A stretch of 19,825 bases of DNA from an uncultured Oscillospiraceae bacterium (GTDB lineage: Bacteria > Bacillota > Clostridia > Oscillospirales > Ruminococcaceae), in assembly GCA_934446565.1 (NCBI GenBank), contig CAKSEO010000044.1, positions 1-19,825 on the forward strand, given 5' to 3'. A model generated the notes under the pieces. That model was not told the origin of the DNA, made no database searches, and worked only from the letters and a program-made list of their open reading frames with translations. Below are positions 1 through 8,200 of the stretch, piece by piece (position 1 is the first letter of the stretch; each line of letters starts with the position of its first letter). The position numbers and the translations under genes are program-made.

Positions 1-20
1 CACTTGTGCGGATAGAAGTG

Positions 21-51
21 TTTTTTGCCCCGGGAAACCCGGAGCAAAAAA
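21..51. repeat. Palindromic inverted repeat, 14-bp arms
   Basis: Two 14-base arms (21-34 and 38-51) pair around an AAA loop with a single mismatch. The T run lies on the 5' side of the stem and the A run on the 3' side, on both strands. It therefore lacks the trailing U tract of a classical terminator. It may be a structural or repeat element between convergent genes; its function is unknown. Confidence 0.55.
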
Positions 52-60
52 CGGATTTCA

Positions 61-77
61 AAAGCCCGCTTCGCGGG
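61..77 (-). terminator. Possible terminator of the leftward transporter gene
   Basis: Read leftward, a CCCGC/GCGGG stem with a GAA loop is followed by CTTTTG. It lies 65 bases beyond the transporter stop codon. The short U run makes it a modest candidate. Confidence 0.4.
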
Positions 78-102
78 AAAATTCGATTTTTTCGACAAGC
101 TG

Positions 103-131
103 AATCCGCCGGGCATTTCGGCGGATTTTTT
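103..131 (+). terminator. Rho-independent terminator for a rightward gene left of the window
   Basis: A perfect 9-bp stem (AATCCGCCG at 103-111, CGGCGGATT at 119-127) with a 7-base loop runs into a six-T tract at 126-131. Its orientation suits a rightward transcript entering from outside the window, convergent with the transporter gene. Confidence 0.7.
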
Positions 132-141
132 ACTATTATCA

Positions 142-1014
142 TCAGACGAGCTGGAATCCAATTATTCCAAGCACGCATGCTATACTTCCTGCAAGGCTTA
201 TCGGCGAGAATTTTTCAACAGGTTCATCGCTGTTTTTCTTCTTCGGCAGGAAGCCCATTACGAAGATAACCACAAGTATCATTGGATGAATGAACGAGTA
301 GCTTGTGAGACTGATAACGGCTATGTAGTTCATCACCAGCAGTCCGACTGCGTTAGGCAGTTTTGAGGCGAGCACTAATCCAACGCCCTTTATACCCTCC
401 GGAGAACGCTTTGCGATAGCCCAGGGCTTTGCCAGCGGAACTAGCACCAGAGCAAGCACTATAAGCGCGAGGTACAGCGTCATGGTTGAGGAAACATACT
501 GCTCCGCGCCGGTGATGATGAAGCCGTATCCGTAGCTTTGCAGCAGGTACAGTACCAGTGGGATAGCGATTTTTTTGTAGTTGACCTTTTTCCTGCCGGC
601 AATGGCGACGAGCACCAGTCCGACGGCGGTGATGGCGATAAATATCAGTTTCAGCGCCTTGAGCTGTTCGCCGCGGAAAACATCGGTGAAGTAGGACATG
701 AACAGCGTTATTCCAAGCCAGGCTTTAAGCTCGAACACGGACATATCTACCAGTATTTTGGCAGACATCCCGAACTCCAGCAGCTTGCACAGTGCGATAA
801 GCAGCACAGCGAATATCGTCTGCGGACAGAGCGTTATAAAGCGGTCGTCTGCGCCAAGAAACGGCAGCATTGCCGACATGAACACGACTGTACCCGCCGC
901 CATAAGAAAGGTCATTTCAAAGCCGTTCATCTTTGCCTTGCTAACGGCGTATTTGTCGTTAAGCGAGGTTATTGTGAACATTGCTACGACCAGCAGCATC
1001 ATTACGATTGTCAT
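142..1014 (-). CDS. EamA/DMT-superfamily-like integral membrane transporter
   Basis: This 290-residue protein is almost entirely hydrophobic. About ten membrane segments are visible, separated by short charged loops (a KAKMN loop near residue 26, GRKKVNYKK near 140, FLPKKKNSDEP near 255). Size and layout fit the drug/metabolite transporter superfamily, where two five-helix halves export small metabolites; I cannot name a substrate. The ATG is supported by a GGAG box nine bases upstream and by a consensus sigma-A promoter at 1075-1103. The gene stands alone and is divergent from the transglutaminase-like gene. Similarity to EamA proteins is judged from topology and length, not from a diagnostic motif, so another ten-helix family is possible. 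Confidence 0.68.
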   Translation of the reverse strand: MTIVMMLLVVAMFTITSLNDKYAVSKAKMNGFEMTFLMAAGTVVFMSAMLPFLGADDRFITLCPQTIFAVLLIALCKLLEFGMSAKILVDMSVFELKAWLGITLFMSYFTDVFRGEQLKALKLIFIAITAVGLVLVAIAGRKKVNYKKIAIPLVLYLLQSYGYGFIITGAEQYVSSTMTLYLALIVLALVLVPLAKPWAIAKRSPEGIKGVGLVLASKLPNAVGLLVMNYIAVISLTSYSFIHPMILVVIFVMGFLPKKKNSDEPVEKFSPISLAGSIACVLGIIGFQLV

Positions 1015-1074
1015 ATTGTGTTTCTCCAGTTGTCAAGTTATCGGGTTGCCTTAATTTTTAACATTCCGATATTT

Positions 1075-1103
1075 ATTATATATGTGATGAGTTCCTTTGT
1101 CAA
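1075..1103 (-). promoter_or_regulatory. Sigma-A promoter of the transporter gene
   Basis: On the minus strand TTGACA (1098-1103), a 17-bp spacer and TATAAT (1075-1080) match consensus exactly. The leader to the ATG is about 55-60 bases. Confidence 0.85.
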
Positions 1104-1221
1104 TATAACAATGCAACAAAGTGTTATGCCGGTTCTTTATTTTTTTTGGAATCGTGGCTGGAACAGAACGACCAGTGATGATTTATACTCTGCTCTGTCC
1201 CTATAAGGAGACGCAAAAAGC

Positions 1222-1250
1222 TTGACTTTTAATTCAAGATGTTATATAAT
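1222..1250 (+). promoter_or_regulatory. Sigma-A promoter of the transglutaminase-like gene
   Basis: TTGACT (1222-1227), a 17-bp spacer and TATAAT (1245-1250). A GGAGG ribosome site at 1284-1288 precedes the ATG at 1299. The 118 bases between this promoter and the divergent transporter promoter hold no other feature that I see. Confidence 0.87.
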
Positions 1251-1298
1251 AGTTATGTAGTTATGTGCTATAATTTGTAACTTGGAGGGTAATTATTA

Positions 1299-3656
1299 AT
1301 GAAGAAACTGTTTCCTATCTTGTTTTCAGCAGTTTTATCCGTCGGTATAACGGCGTCTGCATATGCTGAAAGTACGTTCTTTGACCCGGCTCCGGTGCTG
1401 CTTGAAGTGGAGGCTGAGCCGCAGCATCCTCTGTGCGACGGCGATTGCGTTGAAGATATAACGATTACGGTCGTTCCGGATGAGGAGTTTGAAAGATTAG
1501 CTCCGGTAGGAGAATATCAGCAGACGCTTATCAGTGGCTCGTACATAGAAAATGATTCTGATTATTTATCCGGCTTTGATTTCAGCACCGATTATTTTCT
1601 TGATCAGATGACGACGTCTGAGATAAAGGCGTACAACGAAATAGTATCCATGTATGAGAATGCGCTAGAATCAAAAGCAGATCTCGTAAGCAGATATCTT
1701 GCATCTATAAAATTAGATGAACCGATAGGAAAGGACAGACTCAATCAGTTATTCAGCGTCCTTTATTACTCCAATCCTCAGTTATACAATATATCTACCG
1801 ATCTTTCCGTTTCAGAAAGCGGCGATGAAATAGGTATCTGGACCAGTGAAGAATATCTGAGCTATTCCAACCGCGCTTCGGTAAAAGCGCAGGTCGAAAA
1901 GGCGACGAAAGAATACCTTGACGCCGCAAGCGCCTGCAAGACCGATTATGACAAGGCAAAGACCATTGCGGATATGCTTTGTGAAAACATAACGTACAAT
2001 AAGGATTCAAACCACAATCAGACGATCCAGGGTGCGCTTGTTGACAAGGAATGCGTATGCAATGGTTTCGCGATGGCGTTCACTTATCTGTGCAATGCGT
2101 CGGGAATAGATTGTATCGGATACAGAAACCTGCCGCATGCATGGAACAAAGTCATGGTCGATGGTACATGGTACGAAACCGATGTTACATGGATGAACAG
2201 TGACACGAACAACCTGATAAATTATTTCTATTTTCTGAACAGCTACCAGAATATTCTTGATAAGGATACGAGCGGCTCTCATGTTAAGGACAGCTACAGC
2301 GTGCCCTTATTCAAGCTGCCTGACTGTACAGTTGCATATGACCACGGTTTTTACACTGGAAAGGTTCAGAATATAAAAGCCGTTCAGGGAAACGGAAATA
2401 TAAAGCTCACATGGGACGCTTCCAAGGGCGCCAGCGGATACAGCGTATACCGTTTCAATAACAATGGTCTCCAGAAGAAGATCGGCGTGATCCATACGAA
2501 TTCCTATACAGATACAGACGGTGACGAGACCCTTGCTGACGGGGAGAAGTATAACTATGCCGTTAATTCATATGTTGGCGGGTGGAATGATTTCGCATAC
2601 ACCGGCTGGGTAACATTTACGGCCGCATGCAGCGCGAAAAGCATTGGCGCTCAGTATGAGGATGGCAAGATCAGAGTGTACTGGGAGGCTCCCGGGGACG
2701 CTGCCAAATACAGCGTATGGCGCCATGCAAAGGACGAGGAGAAATTCATCAGACTCGGCGAGACAGTAGATACATTCTACAATGATTCGGATCTGGCTTC
2801 AAATAAGGAATATACATATTGCGTTGCTGCATTCGTCAATAATAAGTGGGCGCCATATTTTTATATGAACGGCTATGTGACTGTTCCGGTCATGAAGCCG
2901 GTAGTGACTACAACCGCTGGCGATAAGGATATCACAGTCACCTGGACTGCGGTCGGCGGCGCTTCAAAGTACCGTATCCGCCGCAGCGATGGAACAGGCT
3001 GGACAACTCTTGCAACGGTTGACGGCAGCACCTACGTCGATACGACTGCAAAGCCAAATGTGCGCTACAGCTATGTTGTGTATCCCTGCGTCAACGGTGT
3101 ATTTTCCAATGCTTCCGACCCGGTTTCGGCAGAGATAGTCCTAGCTTCTACGCCGATATTAACGGTGTCCGCACAGGCAAACAATGTCACAGTTTCCTGG
3201 AATTCTGTCGCAGGCGCGACAAAGTACCGTATCCGCCGCAATGACGGTACAGGCTGGACGACATTACAGACATCTTCCAAAACAAGCTACGTCGATAATT
3301 CTGCGGAATCCGGCAAGCGCTACACTTATGTTGTGTATCCTTTCGTGAACGGCGCATTCAGCGAACCTTCCCAGACCGTGAAGGTAGCTTTGGTCGGCGG
3401 CAAAAGCTCTGCAAATATAACCGTGTTCACTTCGGATGGTCAGGTCAGGATAAGCTGGGATAAGATCGACGGCGTTAAGAAGTACCGTGTACGCCGCAAC
3501 GACGGAACAAAGTGGCAGACGATGGCTTCCACAGCAAACCTCTCGTGGACGGATTCATCCGTTGATAGCGGCTCTACGTACACATATGTTGTATACACGT
3601 CAACTGATGGAGTCACTTACTCCAATAATTCATCGACGATCACCGCCAAACTGTGA
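1299..3656 (+). CDS. Secreted transglutaminase-like protein with five FN3 repeats
   Basis: A 785-residue exported protein. The signal peptide spans about residues 1-23 (KK start, hydrophobic core, AYA then ES). Residues about 205-310 form a transglutaminase-core fold with a complete Cys-His-Asp triad: C254 in VCNGF, H280 in PHAWN, D295 in TDVTW. Such domains act as cysteine proteases, transglutaminases or cyclases on extracellular proteins or peptides; the reaction here cannot be told. Five FN3 repeats follow at about 355-445, 445-530, 532-614, 618-700 and 704-785. The last three carry a KYRIRR-type strand. There is no LPxTG, SLH or choline-binding motif, so anchoring may depend on the FN3 tail or the protein may be released. 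The ATG, the GGAGG site and the consensus promoter agree. A strong terminator follows, so it is probably monocistronic. Confidence 0.85.
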   Translation: MKKLFPILFSAVLSVGITASAYAESTFFDPAPVLLEVEAEPQHPLCDGDCVEDITITVVPDEEFERLAPVGEYQQTLISGSYIENDSDYLSGFDFSTDYFLDQMTTSEIKAYNEIVSMYENALESKADLVSRYLASIKLDEPIGKDRLNQLFSVLYYSNPQLYNISTDLSVSESGDEIGIWTSEEYLSYSNRASVKAQVEKATKEYLDAASACKTDYDKAKTIADMLCENITYNKDSNHNQTIQGALVDKECVCNGFAMAFTYLCNASGIDCIGYRNLPHAWNKVMVDGTWYETDVTWMNSDTNNLINYFYFLNSYQNILDKDTSGSHVKDSYSVPLFKLPDCTVAYDHGFYTGKVQNIKAVQGNGNIKLTWDASKGASGYSVYRFNNNGLQKKIGVIHTNSYTDTDGDETLADGEKYNYAVNSYVGGWNDFAYTGWVTFTAACSAKSIGAQYEDGKIRVYWEAPGDAAKYSVWRHAKDEEKFIRLGETVDTFYNDSDLASNKEYTYCVAAFVNNKWAPYFYMNGYVTVPVMKPVVTTTAGDKDITVTWTAVGGASKYRIRRSDGTGWTTLATVDGSTYVDTTAKPNVRYSYVVYPCVNGVFSNASDPVSAEIVLASTPILTVSAQANNVTVSWNSVAGATKYRIRRNDGTGWTTLQTSSKTSYVDNSAESGKRYTYVVYPFVNGAFSEPSQTVKVALVGGKSSANITVFTSDGQVRISWDKIDGVKKYRVRRNDGTKWQTMASTANLSWTDSSVDSGSTYTYVVYTSTDGVTYSNNSSTITAKL

Positions 3657-3668
3657 TAATTGAATAAT

Positions 3669-3717
3669 ATGTACCCCAAAAGTTACCAATGCTTTTGGGG
3701 TACATGTTTATTTTTTG
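3669..3717 (+). terminator. Rho-independent terminator after the transglutaminase-like gene
   Basis: A perfect 12-bp stem, GTACCCCAAAAG (3671-3682) with CTTTTGGGGTAC (3692-3703), has a 9-base loop and extra closing A-T pairs, and is followed by GTTTATTTTTT. It begins 12 bases after the stop codon. Confidence 0.92.
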
Positions 3718-3720
3718 ATA

Positions 3721-3749
3721 TTGACACATATCCTATTTTCTGTTATTAT
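3721..3749 (+). promoter_or_regulatory. Promoter of the recombinase fragment
   Basis: TTGACA (3721-3726), a 17-bp spacer and TATTAT (3744-3749). It starts directly after the preceding terminator. It could still drive transcription of the broken gene. Confidence 0.65.
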
Positions 3750-3757
3750 ATTACTAC

Positions 3758-3784
3758 TTGCATCCAAAAATCCATCGGATGCAA
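3758..3784. repeat. Perfect 8-bp inverted repeat in the recombinase leader
   Basis: TTGCATCC (3758-3765) and GGATGCAA (3777-3784) flank 11 bases at about the expected transcription start. The arm-core-arm length of 27 bases resembles a tyrosine-recombinase crossover site, but an operator or a leader hairpin would look the same. Confidence 0.45.
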
Positions 3785-3806
3785 AATAAAAATCAAGGTG
3801 TATATA

Positions 3807-4163
3807 ATGGAAAACAATCAAAAGCAGTTAGAACAGTTCCGGAGATATCTCCAGGAACAAGAACGAAGTGTTCATACTATCAATAAATATCTTCACGATG
3901 TGAGGGTGTTCTTATTATATGTGGACAAGAGACCGCTGACTAAAAAGTTGTCGATCAATTACAAAGAGGCGCTCGGTGATAAATATGCTCCGACAAGTGT
4001 TAATTCCATGCTGGCGGCGGTCAACACTTATTTTTCTTTCATTGGCAGACCGGAGCTGCGTGTAAGACCACTGAGAATACAGAAAGCAATATTCCGTCCG
4101 GTCGAAAAGGAACTCAATCGCAGCGATTTACCAAATAAATGCCAGGGGACTGTTAGAATATGA
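3807..4163 (+). pseudogene. Truncated tyrosine recombinase (N-terminal SAM-like domain only)
   Basis: The likely ATG at 3807 follows AAGGTG (3795-3800) and opens a 118-residue product. Residues about 1-103 match the core-binding (SAM-like) domain of phage/XerC-type integrases of Clostridia: the EQERS-TI-KYLHDVR-FL pattern, then a KEAL..YAPTSVNSMLAA-N-FF-like stretch, then a basic linker ending near VEKELN. Normally about 170-190 more residues follow, with the catalytic R, K, HxxR, H/W and Y. None are present. The frame turns into unrelated residues and ends at TGA 4161-4163. An ATG further upstream at 3660 lies in the terminator of the previous gene and is unlikely. The fragment could bind DNA but not recombine it. 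A site-specific recombinase remnant here fits a history of rearrangement. Confidence 0.75.
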
Positions 4164-4973
4164 ACTAAGGCAGTCGAGGAAGAAAAGGCAGCTGAGGAAT
4201 CACGTGTCGAGCTTACAGCAAGAGTTGATTCCAAGAAGGTAGTACTGAGCTGGAATGCACTTGATAATGCGACCAAGTATCGTGTACGTCGCAATACCGG
4301 CAGCGGCTGGACCACACTCGCTACAGTAACCGGTACGACATTCACTGATGCTGAGCCTGCTGAGGGTAATAACACATACATCGTTATTCCTTTCATTGAC
4401 AATGCATTCAACACATCAATGCAGTCCGACGTCAAGACTGTATCCGTAGTATCCGAAGCAGATACGGAAGTAGTCATCAACGTAACCGCTCAGGAGAACA
4501 AGGTAACAGTAAACTGGAATACCGTTACTGGCGCGACAAAGTATCGTATCCGCCGCAATGACGGTACAGGCTGGACCACTCTTCAGACCAGCGATAAGAC
4601 CAGCTTTGTTGACACAACAGCAGTCAATGGTAAGCGTTACACTTACGTTGTATATCCGTATGTAAACGGCAACTTTGCAGCTCCTTCGAATACTGTTAAG
4701 GTAGCGCTCGTTGGCGGCAGCGGTTCCGCAGCTATTACGGCTGCAACCACCGAAGGCAAGGCAACCATCAGCTGGAACAAGATCGACGGCGTCAAGAAGT
4801 ACCGTGTACGTCGCAACGACGGAACAAAGTGGCAGACAATGGCTTCCACAGCAAACCTGACTTGGACTGACGGAGCTATTGAGAGCGGCAAGACATACAC
4901 CTATGTTGTCTATGTTTCCACTGATGGAGTTAACTACAGCAATCCGTCTTCTACCATTTCCATTAAGGCTTAA
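4164..4973 (+). pseudogene. Start-less three-FN3 tail of a surface protein
   Basis: The reading frame is open from just after TGA 4161-4163 to TAA 4971-4973, about 269 residues. The first in-frame ATG is at 4419, inside the first FN3 repeat and without a ribosome site, so a start there would cut a domain. It begins with a charged linker (KAVEEEKAAEES) and holds three FN3 repeats at about 4206-4440, 4470-4715 and 4735-4973. The last two closely match the terminal pairs of the transglutaminase-like and LRR proteins. The first has the RRNTGSGW variant seen otherwise only in the protein at the right edge of the window. There is no signal peptide. I read it as the 3' end of a surface gene whose front was lost at the recombinase junction. 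It is in the same frame as the recombinase fragment. Confidence 0.72.
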
Positions 4974-5031
4974 TGGTGGATGCAGATAAACGCTGAATAA
5001 TTCCCCCAAGGCTGTATAGTAAGTATAAGGC

Positions 5032-5067
5032 AAGCCCCTCCTGTGGTGAGAACCATGGGAGGGGCTT
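5032..5067. terminator. 16-bp GAGA-loop hairpin, probable end of the FN3-tail transcript
   Basis: AAGCCCCTCC (5032-5041) pairs with GGAGGGGCTT (5058-5067). The stem continues inward through two G-U pairs and TGGT/ACCA to a GAGA tetraloop (5048-5051). There is no T tract on either side, so termination is likely but not certain; RNA end protection is an alternative. Confidence 0.55.
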
Positions 5068-5198
5068 AGCTATGTCTGAAGTTAATTATTTGAAGCGTGT
5101 CATGCCGGCGTGCTAGCATACTGACCATGGCCAGAATATCCATGCTGTTTTTCACTATGCAATCGGGCGGTGAGCCTAGTATTGTGTGAATATAATTT

Positions 5199-5232
5199 AC
5201 AGCGCCGTGCAGGAATTCCAGCACGGCGCTGT
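5199..5232 (-). terminator. Probable terminator of the LRR surface-protein gene
   Basis: A perfect 12-bp stem (ACAGCGCCGTGC at 5199-5210, GCACGGCGCTGT at 5221-5232) encloses a palindromic GGAATTCC loop. Read leftward it lies 47 bases after the stop codon at 5280 and is followed by AAATTATATT, an imperfect U-rich tail. Confidence 0.6.
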
Positions 5233-5279
5233 CTTTGTCATCTATGACCACTTGGCGATTTAGTTATCAGCCATTGCAC

Positions 5280-8200
5280 TCAGGGTCTGGAGGTGACAGT
5301 GGAAGAAACTACGCTGTAATTCGTTCCATCTGTCGAGGTGTAAACTACGTAAGTGTAGGTCTTGCCCTTAACGATAGAGGTATCAGTCCATGAGAGATTT
5401 GCCGTGGAAGCCATCGTCTGCCACTTTGTTCCGTCGTTGCGGCGTACACGATACTTCTTGACTCCGTCTATCTTTTCCCAGCTTATCTTTGCCTGACCGT
5501 CTGCGGTGAACACAGTGATGTTTGCGGACGCTTTCTGTCCTACGAGCGCAACCTTGACCGTTGTAGAGGGATCTCCGAATTTATTGTCAACATAAGGATA
5601 TACAACGTATGTATAGCGCTTTCCGGTTTCTGCGGTCGTGTCAACGAAGCTTGTTTTTGCGGAGGTCTGCATCGTTGTCCAGCCCTTGCCGTCGTTGCGG
5701 CGGAGTCTGTACTTGGTAGCTCCCTTTACTGCATTCCAGGATACTGTTACATTGTTTTCCTGTGCGCTGACTGTAAGTATCGGCATGGTATAGCTGATTA
5801 TCTTAGCAGAAACAGCCTCGGACGGGTTCTTGAAAGTTCCGTCGGTATATGCATATATTACGTAGCTGTATGAAACATTGTCGAGGGCGGTGGTGTCAGT
5901 GTAGGTGGTGCCTGTAACTGTAGCAAGCGTTACCCAGCTCTTTCCGTCGCTGCGGCGTATTCTGTACTTGGTAGCGCCCGCAGCCTTGCCCCATGTCAGG
6001 GTTATGCTGTCTTCGTTTGCAACTGCGGTCACATTCGTTGGTGTTACCGATGGAGCTGCAGGTGTTACCTTGACAGCCTTGGACGGAGTTTTCCAAACAT
6101 TGTTCACACTGCATATAATGCGGTAGGAATAAGCGGTTCCGTTGGTAAGCCCCTTATCGGTATAAGTGGTCTCCTTAACGGTGGCAATAGTCCGCCATTC
6201 GGAGCCGAACAGACGCTGTATCCTGTACCGGCTTGCTTCCTTGATGGTTTCCCATGTGAGGGTAACAGTTCCGTCGCCGGGTTCTGCGGAGGTTATATTG
6301 GTAATGCCGGGAACCTTATCAATAGTAACCGATTTCGGCGCAGATGTGATCGTAACTCCGGTCGTGTTGCTTACCGCAGAAACGAAGTAGAAATAAGTCT
6401 TGCCGTCGATTGCCGTGCTATCTGTATAGCTTGTAACGCTTGCGTCATTGATAACAGTGAGCTCGGTACGCTTGCCATCTTCGCTGTCCGCTCTGTAAAC
6501 GTGGTATTCGTCGGCACCGGTTATTTTGTTCCAGGAGATATTGCCAGTGCTGGTGACAGAGGAGATAACAGGCGCTGTCATCGCAGTCACGTAAGCGATA
6601 TTAGTGCTGGCTGTGTTGATGATCTCGGTAGAAGCCTCGTTCTTCGTTTCTGTGATCAGGCAGTATACTGCCATTCCCTCTGTGTCCTCGGTAATATCGA
6701 CGGTGAGGGTGTCGCCGGTCGTCTGGCTCTCAATATAGTTCTTGTCGCTCTGCTTCTTGGTGTACCATGTGTAGTGCAGAGCGCCGTCGGAAACGGCATT
6801 TGCAACAAATACAGCCTTGCCGCCTATCTTTGCGGATGTCCAGGTCTCGGGGTGCTTCAGTATTGCGATATAAGTACCGTTGCTGCCTGCGAGCAGTTCA
6901 TAATCAAAGCCGTTGTTCTTTGCATAATTGATCACATAGTTCGCGGAAGGATAGCAGAATATCTTGAGCTTGGTGCAGCCGGAGAACGGAGCGGAGATAG
7001 ACTTGCTGTTGGACAGGACTATCGCAGTTTCCAGGGAGGTGCAGTTTGCAAACGAGCTATTTCCGGGCGCTGCATTCACGGGGATAACGATATATTTCAG
7101 AGACGTGCAGGATTCAAACGCGCTCTGACCTATCGATGTTACAGTATTGGGGATAATGATGGTGTTCTGTCCGTTGACGCGTGTGCTGCCAAGCTTCGTG
7201 CAGCCGGCAAATGCGGATTTGCCGATAGCCTTGAAAGGAGTGAATACTCCGGAAGTGTTGTAATATCCGCCGGGTATCTCTATAGTCGGCAGGGCAGCGC
7301 AGTTCATGAACGCCTGTTCAGGGATGGAAGTGATCATGGTGCCTGCAAGCGTTACGCTCTTGAGCGAAGCACAGTCTCTGAACACGCCGGTACCCAGTGA
7401 GGTGACGGATACTGGAACGACGATATCCCTGATACGTCCGCATTCCGCAAACGCCTGCGAACCGATAGTAGTGAGAACGGTGGTGTAGAAATCTACTGCC
7501 GTGATATTTGTGCAGCCCTCAAAGGCGGATGCGCCGATCGATTTTACCTTTTCAGGGATAATAATGCCTGTAAACTCAGTGGAGGTGCAGCCGCTGAATG
7601 CGCTGCTGCCTATCGAAGTGACATTTGAGGGAATGAAATTGCTCGGTATCTTGAGGGATACGCAGTTTTTGAACAGACCATCGCTGATGGTCGTAAGCTG
7701 ATCCGGACACTCAATGTCGTAGGTCTTGCCAAGGCTTGCGCAGTCGGCAAACGCACTGCTGCCCCATGTGACTTTGCTTACATCCGTGCTGGGCTTTTCG
7801 ATCTTTACATCCAGAGCGGCGCATCCATTGAACGCGCTGCTTCCAATGATGGTAACGGAAGCGGGGATATTGAAGCCTTTCAGCAGCTTGCAGCCGTTGA
7901 AAGCCGAAGCGCCGATGCTTGTGAGCGTTCCGTCGTCCGCGCTGGCGACAGTGATGTCAGAAAGAGCCGCGCAGCCCTTAAAAACGCTGTCGTTGATCTT
8001 TACAACGCCTGAGGGCAGGGATATATTATTCAGAACCAGGTCGCCTGCAAAAGCGGAGCTGCCGATATCGGTGAGCTTAGAGCCCTCGGGAATATCAGCG
8101 GTTTTGAGAGATGTGCAGCCGCTGAATGCGCTGCTGCCTATTGTCTTGAGGCTCTGATTCATCTTGACTGACTCAAGCAATGTGCAGCCGCTGAATGCAC

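Larger units (their letters stand above)
4974..5279. other. Gene-poor convergent spacer with two large hairpins
   Basis: This 306-base gap lies between the rightward FN3 tail and the leftward LRR gene. It contains the hairpins at 5032-5067 and 5199-5232. I see no convincing gene. A leftward GTG-start frame at 5066-5251 exists but lacks a ribosome site and encodes the second hairpin. Confidence 0.6.

Noticed and set aside
3660..3806. Upstream ATG extension of the recombinase fragment
   Set aside because: It starts inside the terminator of the previous gene and before the promoter at 3721-3749, and has no ribosome site; ATG 3807 fits the family start.
5066..5251. Leftward 61-codon GTG-start frame between the FN3 tail and the LRR gene
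   Set aside because: The composition is protein-like, but there is no ribosome site before the GTG, no promoter, and it must encode the 12-bp perfect hairpin that follows the LRR gene.
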